From NCBI RefSeq assembly GCF_029392815.1, contig NZ_CP113942.1:992001-1056000 (forward strand): a stretch of 64,000 bases of DNA, in the 5' to 3' direction. The notes below the pieces were generated by a model. That model was not told the origin of the DNA. It saw nothing but the letters and a program-made list of their open reading frames with translations, and did no database searches. Below, in pieces: positions 19,936-28,673 of this stretch. Position 1 is the stretch's first letter; every line of letters begins with the position of its first letter. The DNA comes from Bifidobacterium sp. ESL0682. Its GTDB lineage: Bacteria; Actinomycetota; Actinomycetes; Actinomycetales; Bifidobacteriaceae. The translations under genes and the position numbers were made by a program.

Positions 19936-21021
19936 ATGACACAGCCAAGACGCATGCTGGTGCTGAGGGCCGTGGTCGAGGATTATATTCGTTCGCAGGA
20001 GCCCGTCGGATCGACGGCCCTGGCGAAGGCGCATAACTTGGGGGTAAGCTCGGCGACCATTCGCAATGACATGTCCGCGTTGGAGGATGAGGGCTATCTC
20101 ATCCAGCCGCACACTTCTGCAGGTCGTGTTCCCACAGAGCGCGGATATCGTTATTTCGTCGACCGCTTGGCCACTGTCGTGCATCTGAGTGAGGCTCAGC
20201 GACGGGGTATCACCACGTTCCTTTCCGGCTCCGCAAGCCTGCAGGACACCTTGCAGCGTGCCGCAAGGCTCTTGGCCAATATCACCGGGCAGGTCGCGGT
20301 GGTCTCTTCGCCTGCGCTTTCCAAATCGAAGCTGCGGCGTATCGAAATCGTACCGTTGAATGCTGTGACCATGCTGGTTGTCATCATTACGGATTCGGGA
20401 TCGGTGGCCCAGCACACCTTTACCTTAAGCGAGATACCAAGTGCCACGACGTTGACGAAGTTCTCCGAACTGGTCAACGCGCAATGCATGGATATGCCGT
20501 TGGTTCAGGCGGCTCAACGCATTCGCTCGATTATTGCCGTTCCGGAATACCGTTCGGTACGCATCTTGGGTGAAAGACTTGCCAAAACCGTCGAATCAAT
20601 GGCGCATGACGAAGGAACTGGTCAGATGTACGTGGCCGGCACTTCGCAACTTGCCCACATGCAGTCGCAGACCGATCTCGGTCCGCTGTTCGATGCGCTT
20701 GAGGAACAGGTGGTCATCATGCGTCTGATGAATAACCTCAGCGAGGAAGGCAAAGATGTGGGAGTGGCTATCGGGTCTGAGACCAGAACCCCGGGCCTGA
20801 TTCATGCTTCCGTCGTCTCGTCTGGTTACGGACGCAGCAGTGAAACCGGGGATGGACTTAAAGAGACCGTCAAAGAAAATGAAACGGAAACAAGCCCGCA
20901 TCCGGTGGCTTTTGTCGGTTCCATCGGGCCGACGCACATGGACTATGCTGCGACCATTACCGCGGTGCGTGCCGTGGCAAAGTATCTGACTGATCTGATA
21001 GCACAGGATGAGGCGGCTTAG
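19936..21021 (+). CDS. hrcA: Heat-inducible transcription repressor HrcA
   Basis: Represses class I heat-shock genes by binding CIRCE, with GroEL as co-factor in the known family. The 361-residue protein has an N-terminal winged helix (RRMLVLRAVVEDYIRSQEPV; SSATIRNDMSALEDEGY; HTSAGRVPTERGYRYFVD) and a GAF-like sensing domain ending in SIGPTHMDYAATI. The start ATG 19936 follows AAGGAGGG. It is followed 81 bp later by dnaJ, the usual actinobacterial pair, and preceded by its own CIRCE. Confidence 0.97.
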   Translation: MTQPRRMLVLRAVVEDYIRSQEPVGSTALAKAHNLGVSSATIRNDMSALEDEGYLIQPHTSAGRVPTERGYRYFVDRLATVVHLSEAQRRGITTFLSGSASLQDTLQRAARLLANITGQVAVVSSPALSKSKLRRIEIVPLNAVTMLVVIITDSGSVAQHTFTLSEIPSATTLTKFSELVNAQCMDMPLVQAAQRIRSIIAVPEYRSVRILGERLAKTVESMAHDEGTGQMYVAGTSQLAHMQSQTDLGPLFDALEEQVVIMRLMNNLSEEGKDVGVAIGSETRTPGLIHASVVSSGYGRSSETGDGLKETVKENETETSPHPVAFVGSIGPTHMDYAATITAVRAVAKYLTDLIAQDEAA

Positions 21022-21102
21022 TATTCCAAGGCTTATGACACAATAACGGACAGAACGTAACATAAACGTTATATTGCGAATTTACACATTCAAGGGATTT
21101 CA

Positions 21103-22248
21103 GTGGCAGAAACAGATTATTATGAAGTGCTGGGTGTCGAGCGCACGGCCAGTGATGATGAGATCAAAAAAGCCTATCGCAAGATGAGCCGCAAGTATCA
21201 TCCGGACATCGCCGGTCCTGAGTTCGAGGACAAATTTAAGGAAGTCAACAACGCCTATGAGGTGTTGTCCGATTCAGACAAGCGGCGTATGTATGATTCC
21301 GGCGTCGATCCCAATGATCCCAATGCCTCGGCGGGCTTCTCATCTGCCGGTTTCGGCGATATGGGCGATATCTTCGGTCAGTTCTTCGGCAATGCGTTCG
21401 GTGGCGGCTCACAAGGCCCGACACCACGTACACAGCCTGGGCGCGATGCACTGTCCAGTGCTTCCATTGCCTTGAAGACCGCGGTCTTCGGTGGTACTGC
21501 CCATGTCAAGATCAATACGTTCGGCCTGTGCCCGAAATGCAGCGGAACAGGCACCTCCAATGGTGAGAAACCGGTCACTTGCCCGGATTGCAACGGACAA
21601 GGCATGCGTCAGCAAGTTAAGCGCACCATGCTGGGCCAAATGATGACCACGGCACCGTGCGATCGTTGCGAGGGCCATGGAACCATTATCGAGCATCCCT
21701 GCCCGACCTGTCAGGGTCATGGTCGCGTTCGTACCTCTCGTGATGTCGGGGTGACTATTCCTGCCGGCATCGCAGACAACACCCGTCTACGCCTGGCCAA
21801 TCAGGGCGAAGTAGGCGAAGGTGGCGGAGCCGCAGGCGATCTCTATATTGACATCCGCATCAAACCCGACAAGCAGTTCACGCGCGAGGGCGACGATCTG
21901 CACTGCTGGATTCAGATTCCCATGAGCTGGGCCGTGCTTGGCCACGATATGGATATCGACACGTTCGACGGCAGACAGACCATCAGCATACCGGAAGGCT
22001 GCCAGCCGGAGGAAACGGTACCGTTGAAGGGCCTTGGTGTCGCGAAAGTCAAGCACCCTGAGGAGCGTGGCGACCTGGTTGCTCACATGAGCATCCATAT
22101 CCCCACAAAACTTAACGACGGGGAACGCAAACTCATGGAGCAATTCAGCCAAAGCCACGATGCGGACGCATCGCAGGTGAAGCAAAGCTCACGTCCATCG
22201 ACGAATCGCAAGGGCTTCTTCGACAAGATTAAGGATGCCCTCCACTAA
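21103..22248 (+). CDS. dnaJ: Chaperone protein DnaJ
   Basis: Co-chaperone that stimulates DnaK ATPase and holds unfolded proteins. In order: J domain with YHPDIAG (residues about 5-70), a G/F-rich linker ([17 protein letters not shown]), four CxxCxGxG zinc repeats ([32 protein letters not shown]), then the beta-rich substrate domain. Its 381 residues are normal for a DnaJ2-type protein partnered with HrcA. The GTG start at 21103 follows AAGGGATTTCA. It is probably cotranscribed with hrcA and closed by the hairpin at 22281. Confidence 0.96.
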   Translation: MAETDYYEVLGVERTASDDEIKKAYRKMSRKYHPDIAGPEFEDKFKEVNNAYEVLSDSDKRRMYDSGVDPNDPNASAGFSSAGFGDMGDIFGQFFGNAFGGGSQGPTPRTQPGRDALSSASIALKTAVFGGTAHVKINTFGLCPKCSGTGTSNGEKPVTCPDCNGQGMRQQVKRTMLGQMMTTAPCDRCEGHGTIIEHPCPTCQGHGRVRTSRDVGVTIPAGIADNTRLRLANQGEVGEGGGAAGDLYIDIRIKPDKQFTREGDDLHCWIQIPMSWAVLGHDMDIDTFDGRQTISIPEGCQPEETVPLKGLGVAKVKHPEERGDLVAHMSIHIPTKLNDGERKLMEQFSQSHDADASQVKQSSRPSTNRKGFFDKIKDALH

Positions 22249-22280
22249 AATTTGACTTAGTAGAGCTAAAAGATAGTAAG

Positions 22281-22320
22281 AAAGGCACCGCCATCCAGAG
22301 GTTTGGATGGCGGTGCCTTT
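22281..22320. terminator. Bidirectional terminator between dnaJ and the ketosamine kinase gene
   Basis: The 17-bp perfect arms AAAGGCACCGCCATCCA (22281-22297) and TGGATGGCGGTGCCTTT (22304-22320) have a 6-base loop, with A/T runs on the outer edges serving both convergent genes. Confidence 0.9.
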
Positions 22321-22351
22321 GTCTTGTGATATTACGGGCAATAATTGGCAG

Positions 22352-23143
22352 CTAGGCCAGCAACGAGCGACACATCGCCCGGTATTCACTGACGTAGCCT
22401 CCGCCGAAGAAGACACAATGGCCGGCGATCGGATAGAGCTGCCAGATGGTTGTCCTGTCGGCGAATCCTTTCTTCAATGGATGAGCCGATTCATAACCGT
22501 CGATGATTTCGTCGAGATAAGGCATCCCGAAAAGATTGAGCATGGCCAGATCCTCTTCGCGATGCCCGCCATGTGCGGCCGGATCGATAAGCACGGCTTC
22601 TGTCTCACCGGAATCCTTGGTCCACATCACGTTGCCGCTCCAGAGGTCTCCGTGTACGCGGGCAGGTTTGTCTTGTGCCGCCGGTCCAAGCAGATCGGGC
22701 AATGCATCGATGACTTCCTTGGTCATGGCCAGATCCTTGTCGTCGAGTTCTCCGCGTTTGATGCCGAGCCTGACCATCGGGAGCAGCCGGCCTTCACCCA
22801 GGTAATCGATGGGGTTCGTCCATTCTCCGGTATCCATCGGCACCGGGTCCTGCAAAGGCCCGAAATAGCAGACCCCGTCATATCCGGCCGGAGCGGAACC
22901 GAAATAGTCGGCTTCTGCATCGTGCATGTGGGCCAGCGCAGCACCGAAATCGTGCGCGGCCTTCGGCGTGGGGGAGCAGGAGTACACCTGTTCGATGTCG
23001 AGCCAGTCTTCGCCCCAATCATAGACATCGACGACGCGGGGTCCACCCTGAGCCTGTGCTTCACCGAGCCATTTGAGGCCTTTGCCCTCGCATTCGAAGA
23101 ATCCCTTTGGCGCGAACGCCCTGCTTTTACGATATTTTGCCAT
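22352..23143 (-). CDS. Fructosamine/ketosamine-3-kinase family protein
   Basis: Family members phosphorylate protein-bound ketosamines (Amadori products), which then break down, a protein-deglycation repair step. The fold is a small protein-kinase-like one. The ATP/Mg residues lie in RVHGDLWSGNVMW (Asp about 173) and the metal-binding segment is LIDPAAHGGHREEDLAM. The 263 residues fall slightly below the usual 280-300 because the N-terminal lobe is short (MAKYRKSRAFAPKGFFECEG as the start). It is convergent with dnaJ and divergent from uppP. The physiological substrate cannot be read from the sequence. Confidence 0.88.
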   Translation of the reverse strand: MAKYRKSRAFAPKGFFECEGKGLKWLGEAQAQGGPRVVDVYDWGEDWLDIEQVYSCSPTPKAAHDFGAALAHMHDAEADYFGSAPAGYDGVCYFGPLQDPVPMDTGEWTNPIDYLGEGRLLPMVRLGIKRGELDDKDLAMTKEVIDALPDLLGPAAQDKPARVHGDLWSGNVMWTKDSGETEAVLIDPAAHGGHREEDLAMLNLFGMPYLDEIIDGYESAHPLKKGFADRTTIWQLYPIAGHCVFFGGGYVSEYRAMCRSLLA

Positions 23144-23411
23144 GATGTTACCCTTCGTTTGCTTTCAACGACCCATTGAAATCCAGTAACTGGTTGTCAT
23201 GTCGGATTTCGTTGGTTTGTTCGCCCGGCGGGCATCGGTCTACCCGCCTTCATTGTGTGAGCGATGTGCGACAATTGAACGTTTTGACCTATGTTGTTCC
23301 GGTTCGGTGGGTAATCTGGTCTCATCACATACGAACCCTTGCCAGTGGCCGGTTACCACAGATGAATGATTGTCGTATATTCTACGGTGAGGATACGCAC
23401 AAAGAGGGATT

Positions 23412-24326
23412 ATGAATTTCTTCCAAGCCATCGTTTTGGGACTGGTCCAGGCGCTTACCGAATATCTGCCGGTGTCTTCGAGCGCGCATATCCGAATCGT
23501 CGGCGAACTGATGCTGCACTCCGATCCGGGAGCAGCGTTCACGGCCATCATCCAGTTGGGTACCGAACTTGCAGTCATCCTCTATTTCCGTCGTGACATC
23601 GTCAACATTCTTTCGCATTGGTTCGGCTGTTTGTTCGGTCATCATGGCACAGACCTGAAGTCCCGGCTCGGCAAAGGCGACCGCGACGCCACCTTCGGCT
23701 GGTACATCATCATCGGCACCATCCCAATCCTTGTTGCCGGTCTGTTGTTCCAGAGAACCATCGAGACCACGTTGCGCAACCTCTGGATTACCGTCACTGT
23801 GCTCCTGCTGTTCGGCATCCTTCTGTGGGTGGTCGATGCGAGGTCGCCCGAACGTAAAACCGTCAGAGAAATGAACTGGAAGGACGCGCTGCTTTTCGGT
23901 GTCGGCCAGATGCTGGCGCTCATCCCTGGCGTTTCCCGTTCTGGTGGCACCATCACCTTCGGTCGTGCGATGGGTTATACGCGTGAAGACGCGGTTCGCG
24001 TCAGCTTCATCATGGCCATTCCGGCCGTTTTCGGTTCAGGCATTCTGGAGACGGTCAAGGCCGTAGGAAACTACCAAAGCGAACCGAATTTCCCGGGCTG
24101 GGGCGCGACATTGGCAGCGATGGTCGTCAGCTTCATTGTCGGCTATTTTGTTATTATCGCGTTCTTGAAATTCGTTTCAACGTTCTCATACAAGGCTTTT
24201 GCGATTTATCGTATCGCCATTGCCGTGGTAGTCGCGATTCTTCTGATTGCCGGCGTACTTCAGGCGTCACCAGCGGCGGCTCAGGCTGTTGCAGCGGCGA
24301 TTCAGCCGGTTATTGCATCAATCTGA
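23412..24326 (+). CDS. uppP: Undecaprenyl-diphosphatase
   Basis: Membrane phosphatase that recycles undecaprenyl pyrophosphate to the lipid carrier used for peptidoglycan and other wall polymers; its loss or gain changes bacitracin tolerance. Its 304 residues hold many hydrophobic helices. The active-site loops are QALTEYLPVSSSAH near residue 14 and PGVSRSGGTITFGRA near 174. The C-terminus is Ala-rich and hydrophobic. ATG 23412 follows AGAGGGATT. A long perfect palindrome follows and separates it from the convergent PAC2 gene. Confidence 0.95.
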   Translation: MNFFQAIVLGLVQALTEYLPVSSSAHIRIVGELMLHSDPGAAFTAIIQLGTELAVILYFRRDIVNILSHWFGCLFGHHGTDLKSRLGKGDRDATFGWYIIIGTIPILVAGLLFQRTIETTLRNLWITVTVLLLFGILLWVVDARSPERKTVREMNWKDALLFGVGQMLALIPGVSRSGGTITFGRAMGYTREDAVRVSFIMAIPAVFGSGILETVKAVGNYQSEPNFPGWGATLAAMVVSFIVGYFVIIAFLKFVSTFSYKAFAIYRIAIAVVVAILLIAGVLQASPAAAQAVAAAIQPVIASI

Positions 24327-24368
24327 CACAGCGCAAATTGCTTAATTTTATGAAGATTGAGTAAAATC

Positions 24369-24421
24369 GGAATGGTAAAGGCGCCTGGCAATCAATGATT
24401 GCCAGGCGCCTTTACCATTCC
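24369..24421. terminator. 25-bp perfect inverted repeat between uppP and the PAC2 gene
   Basis: The arms 24369-24393 and 24397-24421 (GGAATGGTAAAGGCGCCTGG... and its complement) pair over 25 bases with a 3-base loop. It probably terminates both convergent transcripts, although no T-tract follows on either side. Confidence 0.85.
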
Positions 24422-24464
24422 AGAAAATCTAGCTGCTTGTCAGTGAGCAAAGACTGGAAATGGT

Positions 24465-25343
24465 TTAGTCTTCGATGTGCGAGAGAAATTCCTCGGCTTC
24501 CTGTGCAATCTCATCGCCTCGTGGCACTGTTCCATCGCCTAGCTGGTTGAGTTGCTGGTCGAGGTCATAGTTCGTCTCAAGGTGGCGAATATAGCTCTTT
24601 AGATCGTCATTGCAGTTGGAAAGTACGTCAGCCTGTGCTTTCCATTCCACAGCCTGCTGTGGCAAGGTTCCGGTATTGAGCTGGACACCCAGAATCTTGG
24701 AAAGTCTGCTGAGTATTTGCAGTGTTCCCTGTGGGCACTCGTCTCCGGCAAGATATTGCGGCACACATACCCACATCGAATTGGTATCGAATCCTTCCTG
24801 CTCGGCTACCATATCCAGCACGGTAGGGATACCTACAGGGCCGTCATAGGGGTTACGGCCGTTGTTGTGGGTTGCCGAATCTTTTACCGCGCCGCCGCGG
24901 ATGCTTGATTCGCCCCGTCTCAGTGCTGATTCATCAACTGGCAACGGACGGGTGTGCGGGCAATCGGCGAACATTGAGCCCAACGTGACGATTTCACTGA
25001 CGTCAAGTTCATCGGCAATGCGTAGGCTGCTGCGGCAATAATCAATCCAACGGTAATTGGGTTCGGGCGCGATTTGCGCGTAGAGGCGCACGCCGGGTTC
25101 AATGGTGATTTCATAGAAGGTCGTCTGCGGCCAGATGATGCGAGGCTGGCCAGTGACATGGCAGATCATGGGGCGGGCTGCCTGCAGATCGTAATAGCTG
25201 TCGGTGCGGATGTGCCTGATTTCCCGTGATTCATAATTGGCTATCAGATGGCGGATTACATTGGTCGCCGCCTGGCTGGCGTCATTCCAGCCTTCGAAGG
25301 CGCAGACCATAATGGGCTTCGACGATTTCGCTTCCGTTGTCAT
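24465..25343 (-). CDS. PAC2 family protein
   Basis: The PAC2 fold resembles the archaeal/eukaryotic proteasome-assembly chaperone; in actinobacteria its task is unsettled. The 292 residues begin with KPIMVCAFEGWNDASQAAT and include TLGSMFADCPHTRPLPV and GPVGIPTVLDMVAEQEG, the conserved stretches of the family. The C-terminal quarter is helical and acidic (DLDQQLNQLGD ... EAEEFLSHIED). It stands alone, read toward uppP. No proteasome or Pup gene is visible nearby to support a chaperone role. Confidence 0.85.
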   Translation of the reverse strand: MTTEAKSSKPIMVCAFEGWNDASQAATNVIRHLIANYESREIRHIRTDSYYDLQAARPMICHVTGQPRIIWPQTTFYEITIEPGVRLYAQIAPEPNYRWIDYCRSSLRIADELDVSEIVTLGSMFADCPHTRPLPVDESALRRGESSIRGGAVKDSATHNNGRNPYDGPVGIPTVLDMVAEQEGFDTNSMWVCVPQYLAGDECPQGTLQILSRLSKILGVQLNTGTLPQQAVEWKAQADVLSNCNDDLKSYIRHLETNYDLDQQLNQLGDGTVPRGDEIAQEAEEFLSHIED

Positions 25344-25500
25344 GTGTTCTAATGTAGCCTGTGAAAACCTTGAAATCTGAGGCCTTATGCCATTGGTGAA
25401 TGAGTTTCGCCTACCAGAGTAGAAACAAGATATTTAGGGAAACAGGCGATTGTGTCTCATAAACACAAAAACGTTGATATTCCCGCGCGACACGCAAGAG

Positions 25501-25529
25501 TTGTCAAAAGTACGGAGAGCGTATATAGT
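25501..25529 (+). promoter_or_regulatory. Sigma-70-type promoter of the tRNA cluster
   Basis: TTGTCA and TATAGT are separated by exactly 17 bases and lie 41 bp before the first tRNA. Confidence 0.75.
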
Positions 25530-25570
25530 TATCTCTCGTGCTTCGGTGTGGTTCTCCACATTAAAGCTTT

Positions 25571-25643
25571 GCGGACATAGCTTAGTTGGTAAAGCGCGAC
25601 CTTGCCAAGGTCGAGAGCGCGGGTTCGAGTCCCGTTGTCCGCT
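25571..25643 (+). tRNA. tRNA-Gly (GCC)
   Basis: 73 bases with acceptor GCGGACA/TGTCCGC, anticodon loop CTTGCCAAG giving GCC, and GGTTCGAGTCC in the T arm. No CCA is encoded. It is identical to the copy at 28265-28337. Confidence 0.97.
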
Positions 25644-25674
25644 CTAGGTCCGAGGAGTTGTAAACGAACCTTAC

Positions 25675-25745
25675 GGTGGGTTAGCCAATCGGTTAGGCAG
25701 CGGCCTGCAAAGCCGTATAGACGAGTTCGACTCTCGTACCCACCT
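25675..25745 (+). tRNA. tRNA-Cys (GCA)
   Basis: 71 bases with acceptor GGTGGGT/ACCCACC, anticodon GCA in CTGCAAA, and T arm GAGTTCGACTCTC. Confidence 0.96.
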
Positions 25746-25781
25746 CGGAAGATGAACGGAAGTTCTGATTCCAAACAACCT

Positions 25782-25854
25782 GGGCGGTTGGCGCAGAGGC
25801 TAGCGCACTTCCCTGACACGGAAGGGGTCACAAGTTCGAATCTTGTATCGCCCA
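25782..25854 (+). tRNA. tRNA-Val (GAC)
   Basis: 73 bases with acceptor GGGCGGT/ATCGCCC, anticodon GAC in CTGACAC, and T arm CAAGTTCGAATCTTG. Confidence 0.96.
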
Positions 25855-25860
25855 CGAAGA

Positions 25861-25881
25861 CCGGAGGAAACTCCGGTTTTT
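25861..25881 (+). terminator. Short terminator within the tRNA cluster
   Basis: CCGGAG-GAAA-CTCCGG followed by TTTTT lies 6 bp after tRNA-Val(GAC). It may end the first three-tRNA transcript, leaving tRNA-Val(CAC) to read-through or its own promoter. Confidence 0.75.
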
Positions 25882-25903
25882 GTTTCATAATTGAATGTTG
25901 ATC

Positions 25904-25976
25904 GGGTGATTAGCGCAGCGGTTAGCGCACTTCCCTCACACGGAAGGGGTCGCTGGTTCGATTCCAGCATCACCCA
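25904..25976 (+). tRNA. tRNA-Val (CAC)
   Basis: 73 bases with acceptor GGGTGAT/ATCACCC, anticodon CAC in CTCACAC, and T arm CTGGTTCGATTCCAG. The D and anticodon arms nearly match the preceding tRNA-Val, suggesting a local duplication. Confidence 0.96.
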
Positions 25977-26092
25977 CGTTTTTCTTTTTTGTTCTTATTT
26001 ATTTTTCACCACTTATTCATCCTATGGGTCAGTGTTTCTATCTACAATCAGAATCAATAGTTTATTATTCGTTGACGAGCAAGGAATAGAAT

Positions 26093-27049
26093 ATGGCAAG
26101 TGCTTCGGTAAAGACGGCGTTGTTGGCGAATGTCGGAGTGGCGGTCGCCAAAGGACTCGCCGCTGTGTTCACCGGCTCATCGGCGATGCTTTCAGAGGCC
26201 GTCCATTCCGTGGCGGATTGCGCCAACGAATTGGTGCTCATGGTTGGCGGCAAGGCCGCCGCGAAATCGGACAAGGACCATCCTTTCGGTCTGTATCGTG
26301 CCAAATATCTTGCTTCGTTCCTTGTGGCAACCTTGTTGTTCTTCGTTGGCGGCTGGTTCTCATCTTCACAGAGCTTTGAAAAACTTGTCGGATTGAGCAA
26401 TGGGTCGTTGCCGAGGAGTGTCGAATCCGTTGAATTGCTGGCTTCCTTGGCGGTTATCGTTGTATCCGCCTGTCTGGAAGGCTATGGCTTGCACACCTCG
26501 ATTCACGAAGCCCGCGAGCGTATGGAACGATTGCAGGTCGGCCATATGCGTCTGTTCACGTTCTGGCGCAACACTAAAAGCGCGGAGCTTGCCTCGGTGA
26601 TGATGGAAGACACCCTTGCGCTGGTAGGGCTGGTGTTCGCAGGAGCGGGCATGGTGATGGCTCTGATTACCGGTGATGAGCTCTGGGATGCTGTAGGCGG
26701 CCTGTGCGTAGGCATCATCTTGATTGTTGGTGCCGTTGCGCTGGGCTTCAAATCAGGTTCGTTGCTTATCGGCGAAGCGGTGGAACCGGTGATGGTCGAC
26801 CGTATACGTCAAGCAGTCGAAGAAACGCCAGGCGTCGACCGGTTGATTAACATGCAAGCCATGCATATGGCCGAAGACGACATTCTGCTGTGCCTGAAGG
26901 TGCAGACCTCCAAGCTCGACCGTGATTACGATGTCGAAACCATCAACAAAATCGAATCCGCCGTACGCAAGGCCTTGCCGTTCTATCGTTTTGAAATCTA
27001 TGTAGAACCTGACTTGTATCGAAAGCCTAAAGAAGTCGAACAGCATTGA
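26093..27049 (+). CDS. Cation diffusion facilitator family transporter
   Basis: Proton-coupled exporter of divalent metal ions (Zn, Mn, Fe or similar). Its 318 residues have about six transmembrane helices and a cytosolic C-terminal metal-binding domain (GVDRLINMQAMHMAEDDILL). Helix 2 carries HSVADCANE, the expected HxxxD pair. In helix 5 the usual HxxxD is replaced by MEDTLALVG, as in the branch of the family related to ZnT9. The metal therefore should not be assumed to be zinc. ATG 26093 follows AAGGAATAGAAT. It is a single gene between the tRNA cluster and an amidotransferase. Confidence 0.9.
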   Translation: MASASVKTALLANVGVAVAKGLAAVFTGSSAMLSEAVHSVADCANELVLMVGGKAAAKSDKDHPFGLYRAKYLASFLVATLLFFVGGWFSSSQSFEKLVGLSNGSLPRSVESVELLASLAVIVVSACLEGYGLHTSIHEARERMERLQVGHMRLFTFWRNTKSAELASVMMEDTLALVGLVFAGAGMVMALITGDELWDAVGGLCVGIILIVGAVALGFKSGSLLIGEAVEPVMVDRIRQAVEETPGVDRLINMQAMHMAEDDILLCLKVQTSKLDRDYDVETINKIESAVRKALPFYRFEIYVEPDLYRKPKEVEQH

Positions 27050-27191
27050 CAAGACAATAAGCGTGATAATTCCGTTTTGTGCCTATTTCGGATGCTATCG
27101 AGCTGCTGACATCTTGTGGCAGGAAAGCCTGGCAGGTTAATTCTGCCCTGAGCGGGCATCTTTTCGAACAATGCAATTATAGTTGGCAGCC

Positions 27192-28036
27192 ATGTGCAGA
27201 TTGCTTGGATATTGCGTCAATGCAGCTCAATTGAGTTTGCAAGATATTCTGGGGGATACCGATACCGCGGATTTTCGCAGGCTCAGTGAGATTCATAAGG
27301 ACGGCTGGGGCCTGTCTCTGAAAGGTTGCGCAGGTGACGGCATATCCCAATTGTCGGAGGAACGTACCTACCACACCACGATTGCCGCCTATGCCGATTC
27401 GATGTTTTCCTCTTTAGCCGCTGTGCCCGCACAATCGGCATTGTGGCATTTCCGGTGGGGAGCCCAGGCATTGCCGGGGTCATGGAGAATCAGCAGCCGT
27501 TTGCGTTTGATGGTATTGACTTCATCCACAATGGCCATATCGTCGACGCCGACAATGTCACTGTTCTCGATAATCCTGATTTTGAAGTAGATCGCGACAT
27601 TGTCGAATCCATCAGCGTCCACAGCGATTCGGCAATCTTTTTCGCAGTCATCGTGGGGTATACCCGTCAGGGCATGAATCTCAGCGATGCGGTATTGCAT
27701 GCTGTAGCAAAGATGCGAGAAACATATCCAGACTCAAGTTACAACTGCATTGTGCGTGATGCCGAGGAGATGGTTGCCGTTCAGGCCGTCCATGGAGGAA
27801 AGACCTTGCCGGAGATCACGAAATTCTACAATGATTATGGTTGGACTGGTCAAGGTGACGACTACTCAGTCATGCGTTTCCGCGATATCAGAGACGGCAA
27901 GAACCAAGGGTTAGGGGTATTGGTCGCAAGTTCCGGATTCCGTCAGGATGCAAATGATGGCTGGCGTGAGATGGGCAATAACACCATGTTGGTGGCCTCA
28001 CGTTTGACCGGGAAATATTTCCTGCGTTCATTGTGA
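27192..28036 (+). pseudogene. Class II glutamine amidotransferase (YafJ-like), broken by a one-base deletion
   Basis: An N-terminal-nucleophile amidotransferase. The protein starts Met-Cys (MCRLLGYCV, ATG 27192), the Cys becoming the N-terminal nucleophile after Met removal. The first frame runs through HKDGWGLSLKG to SALWHFRW, then shifts at GGGG 27457-27460. The second, open to 28036, reads SPGIAGVMENQQPFAFDGIDFIHNGHI, the expected continuation, including the NGHI segment. One inserted base gives 281 residues, a normal YafJ-type length. As written it would be truncated. The substrate that receives the ammonia is unknown. The ribosome site before 27192 is poor, and TTG 27183 is an alternative that would bury the Cys. 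Confidence 0.85.
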
Positions 28037-28218
28037 TGTATCTGAGGCAGGTCTTCACAGTCGTAATAACGACACTCATATCACAAGTCTTGTCTCTGCA
28101 GATTTTTTAGGTATGATGCGTTCGACAACTTAAGAGGTAATTGAGAGGTAATCGTGTGGGCGCACATCTGTGGTTGTTTGAATAAATGGATGGCTCTTTC
28201 ACGCAACGCGCCGATGAT

Positions 28219-28247
28219 TTGCAAGATGAGCCATGTGCCTGTATATT
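28219..28247 (+). promoter_or_regulatory. Promoter of the second tRNA-Gly
   Basis: TTGCAA-17 bp-TATATT lies 17 bp before tRNA-Gly at 28265. Confidence 0.6.
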
Positions 28248-28264
28248 TTCTCTCTGTTGTCTTT

Positions 28265-28337
28265 GCGGACATAGCTTAGTTGGTAAAGCGCGACCTTGCC
28301 AAGGTCGAGAGCGCGGGTTCGAGTCCCGTTGTCCGCT
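28265..28337 (+). tRNA. tRNA-Gly (GCC), second copy
   Basis: Base-for-base identical to 25571-25643, with CTTT shared immediately upstream and CT downstream. The flanks otherwise differ, so the duplication is confined to the gene. Confidence 0.97.
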
Positions 28338-28673
28338 CTCTTTATTTATTTCCATTTCTGATAGCATCGAAGTATGATGCAGGCTTCATACATTATTGTT
28401 CTAGTGCTTCTGGTCTCCAAAAGAGCGTCGAGCATAATCAGTGCGCTAATCCATAACGAGTGATGCAGGTCTTAGCCGCGCTTGAACAGAATATTAGGAA
28501 CCCATAGCGTGAAAGTGTACCGGAACGTCGTATGTCCCAAGTTTCCTTTGCGGGCATCCAGCAGTTTTATTGGCATTTCCTATGTCTGTGTCGTCTCATA
28601 ACCTAAGATACGTTGATTACCGTCCAGGCCTGCCCCTAGTAACGCGGGCCCTGAAAGCAAAGGACACTATACC

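Noticed and set aside
25571-25976. Tandem similar units as a CRISPR or repeat array
   Set aside because: Each unit folds as a different tRNA with its own anticodon. No CRISPR-like direct repeats with unique spacers occur anywhere in the window.
28338-28673. T-box riboswitch before thrS
   Set aside because: No T-box sequence (TGGnACCGCG-like) or specifier stem was found in the 336-bp leader, only ordinary intergenic DNA.
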